Part shown: positions 9,919-18,917 of the stretch, piece by piece
Position numbering within the stretch: the first letter of the stretch is position 1
How the letters are laid out: every line of letters begins with the position of its first letter
Source of the DNA: G963663365 sp963663365
GTDB lineage: Bacteria; Hinthialibacterota; Hinthialibacteria; Hinthialibacterales; G963663365
Reading direction: 5' to 3'
DNA: 64,000 nt
Assembly: GCA_963663365.2 (NCBI GenBank)
Contig: CAXXIH010000008.1
Span: forward strand, 682,001-746,000
The notes under the pieces: generated by a model
What the model was told of the DNA's origin: nothing
Databases searched by the model: none
What the model saw: the letters and a program-made list of their open reading frames with translations, nothing else
Program-made: the position numbers and the translations under genes

Positions 9919-11136
9919 TTAACTACTTTCTTCGGTTGGAAAAGCAATTACAGGGAATACAATAACAATGATCCGATAGATCACGATCAACGCCGAAATC
10001 AGTCCCACCGTAACAGCGATTTCACCGAAACTTGGGAAATATTGTTCTGTCTTGTAGACCGGTGTGTAGGCAATAATAAATACATTGATTCGATTCAGAG
10101 CCACACCCAACACGACCAAAGTGGCCGAAGTAAACAACAGCCCCGGACTTTGCCGTACACGCCGGAAAAGCAACATCAACATGGGTACAATTACGCCCAG
10201 AAGAATTTCTAAAATAAAAAATTTTGACTCCGTGGAACCATCCACGACATAATGCAGTGAATCGCGAATCGCCAAATCCCCCAACTTGCAAGCCAGGTAA
10301 ATGCCAAGAAACAGGGGAATCACCTTGGCTAGCGGTCCCAAAATATTCATCTCCGCGGGACAGCGAAAAGAACGCGAAGCCAGCATCGATTCAAAAATTA
10401 CCATCGGAAAACCAACAGAAATCGCAGAAAGAAGGAATAACAGCGGGAGTATCGGTGTATACCAAAGAGGATGGATCTTTGTGGGAGCGATAACCATCAG
10501 TGCCCCTAAGGAGGACTGATGCATACATGAAAGCACAACACCCGCGATAACGAATAAAGTCAATATTCGCTTAAATGTCTTTTCAGAAATCCGGACAAAG
10601 AAATCGATCAATGGATTGAAAACTTTAAACGGACCTGGAAGATTCGCACCATCCTTGAATTTTTCGACAACAACAATTTGCCAAAACTCAATATAAAGAA
10701 CGGTCAAGTAAGCCATTACGCACATGCCTACTTCAAACAGAACGGAATGGCCAGACCACATTGAGGGCACAATTGGATGCCAGATGTTGTAATAGCGGCC
10801 CAAGTCAACTGTCAAACCAAGCCCGACAAAGGTATACCCCAGCAAAGCTGTTAGAAGCGCGGGCCTTACAATCGCGTGATAGCGCTCGCGATGGAAAATG
10901 TGCGCTAATGCGGCCGTTGTAAATCCTCCGGCCGCCAATGCGACGCCTGTCGCCACGTCAACAGCGATCCATAAACCCCATGGGTATTGATCATCGAGGT
11001 TGGTTATTGAGCCGATTCCAAAAATGAAACGGTAAATTGAGTACCCCAAAGCCATTGCAACAAATGCCAGCAGGACACAAACACCGGGCGTAAATATCTT
11101 TCTTGGTACCGGACGTGGAGGGTGGTGCTCATGCAT
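9919..11136 (-). CDS. NrfD/HybB-like quinone-interacting membrane subunit
   Basis: Polytopic membrane protein (about 405 residues, about ten TM segments) of the NrfD/PsrC/HybB family, which exchanges electrons with the quinone pool. Motifs close to HybB are present: PWGLWIAVDVATGVALAAGG, RPALLTALLGYTFVGLGLTV, and the DLGR and NIWHP elements of the quinol site region. I take the start as the ATG at 11134-11136 (MHEHHPPRPVP). It follows a GGAGG site and overlaps the stop of the Fe-S gene in an ATGCATGA arrangement, so the longer open frame to 11202 is probably not used. It sits between the Fe-S subunit and the 13-haem cytochrome and would be their shared membrane anchor. Confidence 0.93.
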   Translation of the reverse strand: MHEHHPPRPVPRKIFTPGVCVLLAFVAMALGYSIYRFIFGIGSITNLDDQYPWGLWIAVDVATGVALAAGGFTTAALAHIFHRERYHAIVRPALLTALLGYTFVGLGLTVDLGRYYNIWHPIVPSMWSGHSVLFEVGMCVMAYLTVLYIEFWQIVVVEKFKDGANLPGPFKVFNPLIDFFVRISEKTFKRILTLFVIAGVVLSCMHQSSLGALMVIAPTKIHPLWYTPILPLLFLLSAISVGFPMVIFESMLASRSFRCPAEMNILGPLAKVIPLFLGIYLACKLGDLAIRDSLHYVVDGSTESKFFILEILLGVIVPMLMLLFRRVRQSPGLLFTSATLVVLGVALNRINVFIIAYTPVYKTEQYFPSFGEIAVTVGLISALIVIYRIIVIVFPVIAFPTEESS

Positions 11137-12043
11137 CTTGCTGACCCTCCTCACCAGGCTTGTTTTCATCCGGTTCGTGATACAAACAAGTAATGCCGCC
11201 AAGCACTGCGTAGAGTGCTATTGGCGGAATGAAATAGCGAAAGATTCCATGTTGAATCTCTTCAGTCAGGCGGGGTGGAGCTTCTTCCGGTAATTCCGGA
11301 AGATTCAATTCCGTAAACGGTTGGCTGGAAATATATAGCCAAGAGGTTCCACCAACCTCATGCTCACCATAAATGTGGTTCACGTATCGTTCCGGATTTT
11401 TTTCAATTCGGCTCTTGGCCAATTGCAGAAGGTCACCCCGTCTTCCGAAAGTCATACATTCTGTTGGGCAAATCGTAACGCAAGCCGGGGCCTGTCCGCC
11501 GGTAGAAATTCGTTCGTAACAAAGCGTGCATTTCCGGACTTGCGGGGTAAGCGCGTTATGGTATTCATACGTAGGTATTTGGAAGGGACAGGCCACCATA
11601 CAGTACCGGCATCCCATGCATCGCGATGCATCATAGATAACAGCTCCATTGGGCTGTTTTTCCAATGCGCTGACTAAACAAGCCGAAGCACAAGCAGGAT
11701 CGTTGCAGTGCATACACTGAACTTTGCACCAGACCGGCTTCTCTTCACCATTTGAGCCCGGATACTGATTTACAACCGTGTAATGCCCGGCATCGGGCCG
11801 CCGATGCTCCTGAAACACCGATTTGTTTTCGAAAGTAGCCAAGGGCTGCACCGGCAACTTATTTTGGTTGTTACAGGCCCATTCGCATTTTCGACAACCA
11901 ATGCACTGAGTAATATCAGTCAAAACACCGAAGCAATCGTCAAAATCACCAATGGATACCGATTCGTTAGCATTGGCTTCAGTTTCTGCCAAGCAAGCGG
12001 CACCCGCAGCTCCAATTACTTTGAACCAATTTCGCCGATTCAT
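11129..12043 (-). CDS. Tat-exported 4x[4Fe-4S] ferredoxin subunit, HybA/HmcB-like
   Basis: A 304-residue electron-transfer subunit. The N-terminus is a twin-arginine signal (MNRRNWFKVIGAAGAA), so it is exported folded. Four ferredoxin-type Cys clusters follow: CIGCRKCEWAC, CMHCNDPACASAC, CMGCRYCMVAC, and CTLC with CVTICPTEC. This is the pattern of HybA, NrfC, DsrO and HmcB. A single hydrophobic helix near residues 270-290 (FIPPIALYAVLGGITCLY) should anchor the C-terminus in the membrane, as in HybA. It is the first gene of the operon. No hydrogenase, nitrite reductase or molybdopterin subunit is nearby, so the complex probably links quinol directly to the multihaem cytochrome. Confidence 0.92.
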   Translation of the reverse strand: MNRRNWFKVIGAAGAACLAETEANANESVSIGDFDDCFGVLTDITQCIGCRKCEWACNNQNKLPVQPLATFENKSVFQEHRRPDAGHYTVVNQYPGSNGEEKPVWCKVQCMHCNDPACASACLVSALEKQPNGAVIYDASRCMGCRYCMVACPFQIPTYEYHNALTPQVRKCTLCYERISTGGQAPACVTICPTECMTFGRRGDLLQLAKSRIEKNPERYVNHIYGEHEVGGTSWLYISSQPFTELNLPELPEEAPPRLTEEIQHGIFRYFIPPIALYAVLGGITCLYHEPDENKPGEEGQQDA

Positions 12044-12569
12044 AATGTCCCCTACCGAGTAAAACGTGAAACGTCCTCGGTAATTTCATGCAGCACCGTC
12101 CATACCGGTACGCTTATGATTGGCAACGTTGGATCACGCCGTCAGTTTCTGTAAATGGTTCCTGTGACAGCGTGCATTCGTCGCCTCCCTATTTAGTAGT
12201 ATAGCCCAAAAAGAAAGTTATCAAAGCTTCTCAATCAAGCCTGCGTTTAAATAAGAACAAAAATCGTCCTATATCGGTTCATCATTTCTGTTTGCTTCAT
12301 TCAATTCAAAAGCAAGTGAGATATTTAACTTCTTTAAATAAAAAGATCTATCAGATAGTTTTTCAGCGAAATATGGCTGGCGTCGGTTTAGCCCTGTGAC
12401 TAGCCCTGTTTTTAGGTCCATTTGAAATAAGAGGATTTTTCTGTTGTGGTGCGTATGGGGAACTCGAAACGAGTTCTCCAAGAGTCGGTGGGCAACGCAG
12501 AATGATGATCAGGGATTCAGGGACTCCATGCCGCCATGACCTAATGAGAACTTTGGAGAACGCCCTTAA
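12044..12569. other. Intergenic region, no gene recognised
   Basis: About 525 bases lie between the start of the redox operon and the end of the sigma-factor operon, both read leftwards. Short open frames here have no recognisable homology, no clear ribosome site and no family features. It should contain the promoter of the redox operon near 12050-12230, but I cannot point to convincing -35/-10 boxes. Confidence 0.4.
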
Positions 12570-13076
12570 TTATTCCCCCTCTTTTACTAATCCCTGTTGC
12601 GTGAATTGTCTCAATTGTTCAGAAATCTCACGCACTGCTTCATTGAACTGATAAACCGTGGCTCGGCGGGATACCGTTACAAATAGGATCGTAGAAGCCG
12701 CCGACAACCCCAGCAATCCTCCCCACACAATGGTACCGGCCATAATAAATTGCGGAGTGATTCTTGTAAAAATGTCTTTCATAGCAACGGCCTCATTCGC
12801 GGCAATTGCAGTTGAATTGAGGGATGCCTCAGACATAATCAGCCATGACTCTATAATTTTTGGATAAAGAAATACAAAAAACGCGTAGACATAAAGCACA
12901 ACACCAAACGCCACACAGCCCCACAAAACAGCAGTAATCCATCCCAAAACTTTGGCACGGAATTGAGAGCGTCGAATAATTGATGACACATTCGGAAGAG
13001 ATGAATTTCTGACATTTGCCTCCTTATTTTCATCCTGTATAAGTAATTCATCTCCAATTTTTTTATCAGACATCAT
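12570..13076 (-). CDS. Two-TM membrane protein coupled to ECF sigma factor
   Basis: A 168-residue protein I do not recognise. It has a polar N-terminal 40 residues, two long hydrophobic segments (about 45-72 and 108-135) separated by a roughly 35-residue loop, and a C-terminal amphipathic helix (VYQFNEAVREISEQLRQFTQ) likely to form a coiled coil. A GGAGG precedes the ATG at 13076, and the gene overlaps the stop of the sigma gene by 11 bases, so it is made together with it. Position suggests a modulator or anti-sigma role. However, the HxxxCxxC zinc motif of ZAS-type anti-sigma factors is absent, so this is only an inference from context. Confidence 0.65.
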   Translation of the reverse strand: MMSDKKIGDELLIQDENKEANVRNSSLPNVSSIIRRSQFRAKVLGWITAVLWGCVAFGVVLYVYAFFVFLYPKIIESWLIMSEASLNSTAIAANEAVAMKDIFTRITPQFIMAGTIVWGGLLGLSAASTILFVTVSRRATVYQFNEAVREISEQLRQFTQQGLVKEGE

Positions 13077-13623
13077 GATTCATTTCCTCCATAACACGGC
13101 GCAAAGCACGTTTTGCATAATGAATACGTGAACGAACAGTTCCAAGTTGGCAATCGAGCATCTGTGCGATTTCATCGTAAGACATATCTTCCACAAATCT
13201 TAAAATAAGGACTTCACGATGCTCGGGAGTGATCTCATTGAGACATCTTTCAATTTGCTCTGTTTCCTCAACCAGAAAGACAGGGTCCGCGCTGCATTCA
13301 TCTTCAATTTCTACATCCGCTAATGAAATCTCCGATTGATATGCTTTGCGGAAATATAAATTCACTTTGTCCCTAGTAATGCGATAGAGCCAGACACGAA
13401 ACGCTTTGGGGCTTCGAAGCCGGGGAAGATACCGGTATGTATCAAGCCAAACTTCCTGAAGTATGTCCTCGAAATCACCCTCCGGACCGACAAGCCGTCC
13501 TATGAAATAACGGAGGCGCCGATCATAGACTTGCACCAATTCAGTAAATGCGGCTTCATCGCCCCCCTGAGAGCGAATGACCAGTGTCTGCTCCCATAAT
13601 CGGTCAAAGAAATCACTCATCAC
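13066..13623 (-). CDS. ECF-type RNA polymerase sigma factor
   Basis: A 185-residue extracytoplasmic-function sigma-70 factor. Region 2 spans about residues 20-95 (core-binding FEDILQEVWLDTYRYLPRL, then the -10-recognising helix around FRVWLYRITRDKVNLYFRK). Region 4 is about residues 125-180 (ITPEHREVLILRFVEDMSYD followed by the helix-turn-helix AQMLDCQLGTVRSRIHYAKR). The acidic linker between them (ISLADVEIEDECSADP) is typical. It lacks region 1.1 and region 3. It overlaps the downstream two-TM gene, the usual layout for a sigma/regulator pair. The signal and regulon are unknown; the lamin-tail gene lies upstream in the same orientation. Confidence 0.92.
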   Translation of the reverse strand: MMSDFFDRLWEQTLVIRSQGGDEAAFTELVQVYDRRLRYFIGRLVGPEGDFEDILQEVWLDTYRYLPRLRSPKAFRVWLYRITRDKVNLYFRKAYQSEISLADVEIEDECSADPVFLVEETEQIERCLNEITPEHREVLILRFVEDMSYDEIAQMLDCQLGTVRSRIHYAKRALRRVMEEMNHDV

Positions 13624-13781
13624 ACGTTCTAATCATTGCCTCAAAAGATAGGTTGCGATTGCCCCCCAAAAAGTTCAATGTCGCGGCAATTTAATTCTAT
13701 TGATCTGGTTAGAATAACGAAGAACGTGCCTTTCTCTCTACTTCTGTTGCTGGACTCTTTGTCATACGTACAGGCTATAGG

Positions 13782-14543
13782 TTAATAAATTCCCCAAACA
13801 TCGATAAAAGTGGATGGTTCTGAAGCGAGAGCAGGATCCCCATCGATTTCCGCGCTGGCTCGCCAATTGGTGGGATCGTCATAGTCACCATTCACGTCGA
13901 TGACCTGCAAAGATGGGCCATCGCCATCCGGCTCCTCCGGCCATGGATCGGCATCATCGTATTCAAATTCCAAGATAGTATTTCCATCGGCATCGGCCAA
14001 TCCAATTTTTTCACCGCCATTACTGAGATGACCGCTATATTCACCATAGACGGCATAGCCTTCTCCATAGCGAAATTCGAATGCGGATTTGTTGTAAACC
14101 AGCAAGAGATATTCCTGAGGCTCCAATGATGGAGCATCATCGGCGCTGAACTCAAACTCAATCCCATCTACGAATTGGACATTTGAAAGATCTAGCGTCA
14201 ACTCCTCGCTTGTATTCATCAATTCAATAAATTCGAATTCGTCTTGATCATCAAAACCTGCCGCAATCTCACTATCACTCGGGGAGGATGGGTGGTAATG
14301 AATTTCAGTAATCCGCAGATATTGGCTTACCGTGCTCGAAACATCGAAAGCGGCTTCCGCAAGTGTTGGCCACTCATCGCCTGAATACACGCGGGCCATC
14401 TCCTGGGCAGACTGTCCAAGGACAACCGAATCCCCCGAATACACCAGCGCACCCGGATTAACAAGCATCAAAACACCGGAAAAAAAAGAAATACTAATTA
14501 TAGATCTTGCTCTGTTCTTCCACATAGTCTCTATTTCTTTCAT
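13782..14543 (-). CDS. Secreted lamin-tail-domain protein
   Basis: Predicted exported protein of 253 residues. A signal-like hydrophobic stretch lies at about residues 13-35 (a second start candidate is M7, MWKNRARS). A lamin-tail (LTD) domain occupies about residues 75-225: LRITEIHYHPS, EFIELMNTSEE, LDLSNVQFVDG, EYLLLVYNKSAFEFRYG, and the closing DGDGPSLQVIDVNGD with DPTNWRAS. LTD domains in bacteria are surface adhesion or scaffold modules, often joined to CotH or Ig domains; here the domain is alone. The C-terminus (STFIDVWGIY) is short with no sorting motif I recognise. Whether the adjacent sigma factor controls it is unknown. Confidence 0.78.
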   Translation of the reverse strand: MKEIETMWKNRARSIISISFFSGVLMLVNPGALVYSGDSVVLGQSAQEMARVYSGDEWPTLAEAAFDVSSTVSQYLRITEIHYHPSSPSDSEIAAGFDDQDEFEFIELMNTSEELTLDLSNVQFVDGIEFEFSADDAPSLEPQEYLLLVYNKSAFEFRYGEGYAVYGEYSGHLSNGGEKIGLADADGNTILEFEYDDADPWPEEPDGDGPSLQVIDVNGDYDDPTNWRASAEIDGDPALASEPSTFIDVWGIY

Positions 14544-15597
14544 CCATCCTGTTCCAGCGATTCACAATCACAGTGATACGCCGTGTCTTAGAACATTGTC
14601 TATGGCAACTCGGCCTTCATCCTATTAACACGGCTGAAATCCATAACTGCCGGATATGATTCGTACCTTTAGGCTGATCGCATCTCCTTTTCATTCAGTG
14701 AAATATATAACGGTTGAATGAATCCGTTATTGCAATTCTAATCTTCAGCGCTTTGCTTCTTGGGATATAAGGCCATTTTGGAGCAACTATCCATCATTAC
14801 ACCAGACATGCGGTTCCACAAAAAATAAAAACCATATCCAGCACACAACCTATCTCTATATTATTCAATAGATTACAAGACTATTTTTCACTATTCAAAG
14901 AAATCAACATAAAAGATCCCAAGGAAGGTGATCCGGCTGATTATCCCACTGAGCACGGTCCTCAAGGTGACGCGATTCGCATTTACAATTACGTACGTTG
15001 TGTCCGAGACAGCGTTTCTCAACAGCCTCCAACAGATGTATCACATTGGAGTATCAAATAAGAAACGGACTTCAATACAGTTTCGCAGGACGGCGTACAA
15101 AAGAGGGATCTTGGAGGATTTTGTCCATGAGATGTACGAGCCACGCCGCTTTTAGGAAGGCGAAGAGGAATTGTGTATTTGCAGCAATCCCGTTAGCAAA
15201 TCCGCGCGTGCAGCGATAAAATGCTTCTGTTAAAAACAGAGTGAACGATCTGTGACACAGAAAGTCGCTCGAATCAAGGCAAACATAAATGCATTCCGCC
15301 CCCCTCAACATGATAAAAAGACGAATTGAGGAAACTCTCATAGCAGATATCGATAGGATCGTAAAACGAAAGGACATAATGATTTTCAAAAAATGGAAAA
15401 TCAGTGTAAAAGAAATCGTTAGCCGGTCCCTAATATGATAACGCCATCATTGAAAATCTGGACTCATCCGGGGAAAAACAAAATTCACTCACGGTCGAGT
15501 TCGGGGTAATCATGACACTTTAAGACAGGTCGTTAAGTAAAGTGGCACCTTAAAAAAAGTAAGATATGTCAGGATCATTTCTATCAGGCATTGCAAA
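14544..15597. other. 1-kb intergenic region, no gene recognised
   Basis: This AT-rich stretch lies between the divergently oriented lamin-tail gene and the GH9 gene. Open frames on both strands are short, mutually overlapping and unlike any family I know. A small inverted repeat, CACTTTA/TAAAGTG (15516-15522 and 15538-15544), lies about 55 bases upstream of the GH9 start and could be a regulator site. Otherwise I see nothing I can support. Confidence 0.4.
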
Positions 15598-18522
15598 ATG
15601 AAAATCTCAAATCGTGTGACAGTGCTTATTGGGCTAATTGCGGGACTCGGAGCCTTGGGGATACAAACAGCGTTGGGAGAGCCAAGCGTACGCCTCCCCA
15701 TGAAGGAACCATTTGAGCAATCCCAGCGATATCTGTGGTACAGCAAACCGGTGCACGATTCAAAGATTGTAGACGATATGGAATCTCGCACCGGATGGTC
15801 AATACGCTCGCTCGGCGATGTGAGTTACACCAAGGAACGCGCAATCGACGGTATAATATCGCTGCGTTACACATGCCCGACACCGGATCGCGAGAAAATT
15901 CGCAGTGATGTTGAAAAGGACGGCATGTACAGCGGCGGATCGGGAAAAGGTTCAAGCGCTGTGCGCACCTTCGATGAGCCGCAAGACTGGACACATTATA
16001 ACCGGATCGCGCTTTGGGTGTACGTTCATCCTGAATGCGTGGGCTACAATACATTTTATATCGGCTTTAACTGTCTGGGTGTGCAGTCCTCGGATGTCGT
16101 TTCTTCATGGGGCGATGACGAATACATCACACCGATCCAAAATTTCACAACACCACATTCTGTCACTGCGATCCACAACCTTACTCCGGGCCAATGGAAT
16201 TATATTCTTTGGGAAATCGGCGATTTGCAGCGGGATCGAGTAAAACACTTTTTCATTTACCAGCGTCTACGCGGCCGCACGGCGCCGGATATATCTCTTG
16301 CAGCTTACGATATTGATCGCATCGAGTTGCAACGTGTAGATGCGGAAAAATACCGGGGATGGGATGTTCCGGATGGCAAGGTCGCCTTTAGCCACGTTGG
16401 GTACCGTCCCAATGATCGTAAAACGGCGATTGCATCCGAAACCGGTGCAACGGTTTTCCAAGTATTGAACGCCCGGACCGGTGATATTGTTCTCACCAAG
16501 AGCCTCGAAACCATAGAGAATGATCGCGGTCAATTTGAGGTACTTGATTTTTCTGAAATCGATACACCTGGAAAATATCAATTGCGGACAGGCAGCCGTG
16601 TGACCCGGCCCTTTGAGATAGGCGATGACATCTGGAAAAGCCCGATTGAAAAAGCCATCAATTTTTACTATTGCGAACGGTGTGGTTTCGAGGTTCCCGG
16701 GATTCACACTGTGTGTCACGCCGACAGGTTTGGTGAATACAATGGTATAAAGCGTCCCATCAATGGCGGCTGGCATGATGCGGGGGATTTGTCGCAGGGA
16801 TTTTTCCAAACCGGAATGTCCGTCTACGCGATGCTCGAAAATATCCATCAATTAGCACAACGCAAATCAGCGCCTGATTTAGAGATGCGAATTGCGGAGG
16901 AAGCCGCATGGGGATTGGAATGGATATTAAAAACCCGGTTTGGCGATGGATACCGCATCACCTGGACAACAACGCGAATTTATACAGACAGCATTGTAGG
17001 TACACCGGACGACATCACCAGCAAACCCGTTAAACGCCCATTTGAAAACCTGCTGGGGGCCGCCATTGAGGCCTACGCCGCGCGTGTTATGGAGAAATAT
17101 GATCCGGACCTGGCAGAACGGTGTCTTGTGGCCGCAAAAGAAGACTGGGACGCTGAGATAATCGATGCAATGCCTCAGCCTGACTGGGATTACCTGACAT
17201 TGGCCTGGGCGGCAATCGCATCGCTGCAAATGTTTGAAACAACAGGCGATCAGCAATATGCCGATGCAGCATCAGCAGCGGGAACCTTACTCACGGACTG
17301 TCAGGAACAAAGATTTCCAGACGGTATTCCTCTAACAGGCTTTTTCTATCACACTTCAAAAAAAGAACGCATCGTCCATCACCAACATGCCGCATTCGAA
17401 GAATCCCCGCTTATCGCCTTAGCCAATTTGTGCGCGGCATTACCCGGCCATAAAGACTGGATGAAATGGTATGCCGCAGCCACACTCCATTCAGAATTCT
17501 TCCTTAAACGCGGCACACAATACACCGAACCGTATCACATGCTGCCCGCATCTGTATACAAACGTTCTGAATTTGAAGGTGTAAAAGATTCCATGGTGCG
17601 CGCCACACTGCTCGCGCAGTTTGAAGACGGCATTCCACTGTCGGACGAGTATTCTTTACGTTGTTTTCCTATATGGAACAACCCATCATTCCATGGTCAA
17701 ACAACCGTACAACTTTCAGAAAATTTGGCGTTAATAGCATCGGCACGCTTGCGTGGCGACCTTAGCGGAGAAGAAATCGCTGCACAAAATCTTCGCTGGA
17801 TTTTTGGACGTAACCCCTTCTGTCAAAGCCTTATGTATGGAGAAGGCTACGATTACCCTCCGCTCTATTCGCCCAGTGGCGGGGATATGGTCGGTGCCTT
17901 GCCCGTGGGTATTGACTCGTTGGGTGGGGATGAACCGTATTGGAACAACACCAGTTATCCAACCTTTAAAGAAGTATGGGTGGTATCCACAAGCCGCTTC
18001 TTGTGGAATGCCGCATTTATAGCAATGCCTGCACTGGTGCGGGGACAAGTGAATGGCTCCAAAGACGAAATTCTCTTTGTAAATCAAGATACCGGACAAA
18101 CATACAAGGCATCGTTGGATACCGATGGTACATTCGCCATTTCACTTTCAGCAGGTGCATACGCCATAAAAGCCGAAAATGCCTTATGGAACATAACCGT
18201 GGTTTCAGGTGGGAATTATTCGATCAACTTGGATACATCTCGTACGATACGGATAACGTTACAATCGGAAACTAATACGGACGGAACGGTTCTTCTAAAG
18301 GCAACTCTTGAAGGCCAAGGATCGTACACCGTCGCACTTCAAACATTCAATGCAGATATAGAACAGCCGATGAATCGCGTAACACTTACAAAGGATCAGC
18401 CTTTTCCCCTGCAATGGAGGCTTAAAGTTAAAAATCACGATTCGCCCTGGATTGCCGTTCTGATCCCGGATAACGAGCCCAATTGGAAAGTCGAGGCCAT
18501 TGGAACGATCGACGAAAGGTGA
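15598..18522 (+). CDS. Secreted glycoside hydrolase family 9 endoglucanase-like enzyme
   Basis: A 974-residue exported enzyme. After a signal peptide (residues 1-28) comes a beta-sandwich region (about 55-250) resembling a carbohydrate-binding module, then a CelD-type N-terminal Ig-like domain (about 262-345, starting VAFSHVGYRPNDRKTAI), then the GH9 (alpha/alpha)6 barrel (about 360-815). The nucleophile/base motif GGWHDAGD is at 391-397, with the two Asp at 394 and 397. GRNP lies near 737, and the candidate general acid is E792 in TFKEVW, where GH9 enzymes have NEV. A final region of about 160 residues looks like Ig-like beta domains. Known GH9 members cut beta-1,4-glucan; some are exo-beta-glucosaminidases. 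No dockerin is present. It is followed by a dispersed-repeat copy. Confidence 0.88.
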   Translation: MKISNRVTVLIGLIAGLGALGIQTALGEPSVRLPMKEPFEQSQRYLWYSKPVHDSKIVDDMESRTGWSIRSLGDVSYTKERAIDGIISLRYTCPTPDREKIRSDVEKDGMYSGGSGKGSSAVRTFDEPQDWTHYNRIALWVYVHPECVGYNTFYIGFNCLGVQSSDVVSSWGDDEYITPIQNFTTPHSVTAIHNLTPGQWNYILWEIGDLQRDRVKHFFIYQRLRGRTAPDISLAAYDIDRIELQRVDAEKYRGWDVPDGKVAFSHVGYRPNDRKTAIASETGATVFQVLNARTGDIVLTKSLETIENDRGQFEVLDFSEIDTPGKYQLRTGSRVTRPFEIGDDIWKSPIEKAINFYYCERCGFEVPGIHTVCHADRFGEYNGIKRPINGGWHDAGDLSQGFFQTGMSVYAMLENIHQLAQRKSAPDLEMRIAEEAAWGLEWILKTRFGDGYRITWTTTRIYTDSIVGTPDDITSKPVKRPFENLLGAAIEAYAARVMEKYDPDLAERCLVAAKEDWDAEIIDAMPQPDWDYLTLAWAAIASLQMFETTGDQQYADAASAAGTLLTDCQEQRFPDGIPLTGFFYHTSKKERIVHHQHAAFEESPLIALANLCAALPGHKDWMKWYAAATLHSEFFLKRGTQYTEPYHMLPASVYKRSEFEGVKDSMVRATLLAQFEDGIPLSDEYSLRCFPIWNNPSFHGQTTVQLSENLALIASARLRGDLSGEEIAAQNLRWIFGRNPFCQSLMYGEGYDYPPLYSPSGGDMVGALPVGIDSLGGDEPYWNNTSYPTFKEVWVVSTSRFLWNAAFIAMPALVRGQVNGSKDEILFVNQDTGQTYKASLDTDGTFAISLSAGAYAIKAENALWNITVVSGGNYSINLDTSRTIRITLQSETNTDGTVLLKATLEGQGSYTVALQTFNADIEQPMNRVTLTKDQPFPLQWRLKVKNHDSPWIAVLIPDNEPNWKVEAIGTIDER

Positions 18523-18595
18523 CCATCGGGCTGCTGCTGTACTGACCAATAAACTATCAAATATTGATAACCAGAGAAGCATGTTTTTTGATAAG

Positions 18596-18710
18596 AAAGA
18601 TCGCAGTTGCCTTTCTTTCCCACAAATGTCTCATTTCCATACACAACATAGACTATGTAGAGATGGAATATGTACCGTTAGCGTTGGTCCGATGTACGCC
18701 GGACAGCCTC
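18596..18710 (+). repeat. Dispersed intergenic repeat, B-type copy
   Basis: One copy of a diverged repeat shared by several gaps in this window. It contains ACACAACATAGACT, AGAGA and the 18-base block TTAGCGTTGGTCCGATGT (18678-18695), identical to 47748-47765. It lies just downstream of the GH9 stop. No frame is conserved between copies, so it is not coding. Confidence 0.75.
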
Positions 18711-18784
18711 ACGGTGTCCAGTTTGCGAAAACTTAGCCCCTTGAGAATCCCGGTGGGGCTCACCAAGCCGATGGATCGGGTGCG

Positions 18785-18851
18785 GGGATTCTGTTTCCCG
18801 TGCCCATCCTCAGAAAATCCATCGGACAGTAGCCCCTCCATGCCTTAAAAA
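18785..18851 (+). repeat. Second intergenic repeat type, copy 1
   Basis: About 67 bases that recur at 23117-23182 with roughly 80% identity by eye. Shared cores are CCCATCCTCAGAAAA and ATGCCTTAAAAA. Both copies lie upstream of rightward genes (18918 and 23270), 65-90 bases before the start codon, so they could be shared leader or promoter elements. Weaker similarity extends leftwards for about 40 bases. Confidence 0.7.
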
Positions 18852-18917
18852 CTTAAAATTCAATCCGAAAACTGATACAACTGTGAACAATAATATGGAT
18901 GGTAAAGGAAATCCCTT

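Noticed and set aside
15072..15389. 105-codon minus-strand frame and overlapping plus-strand frames in the 14.5-15.6 kb gap
   Set aside because: Mutually overlapping, without ribosome sites or recognisable domains; likely chance frames in AT-rich DNA.
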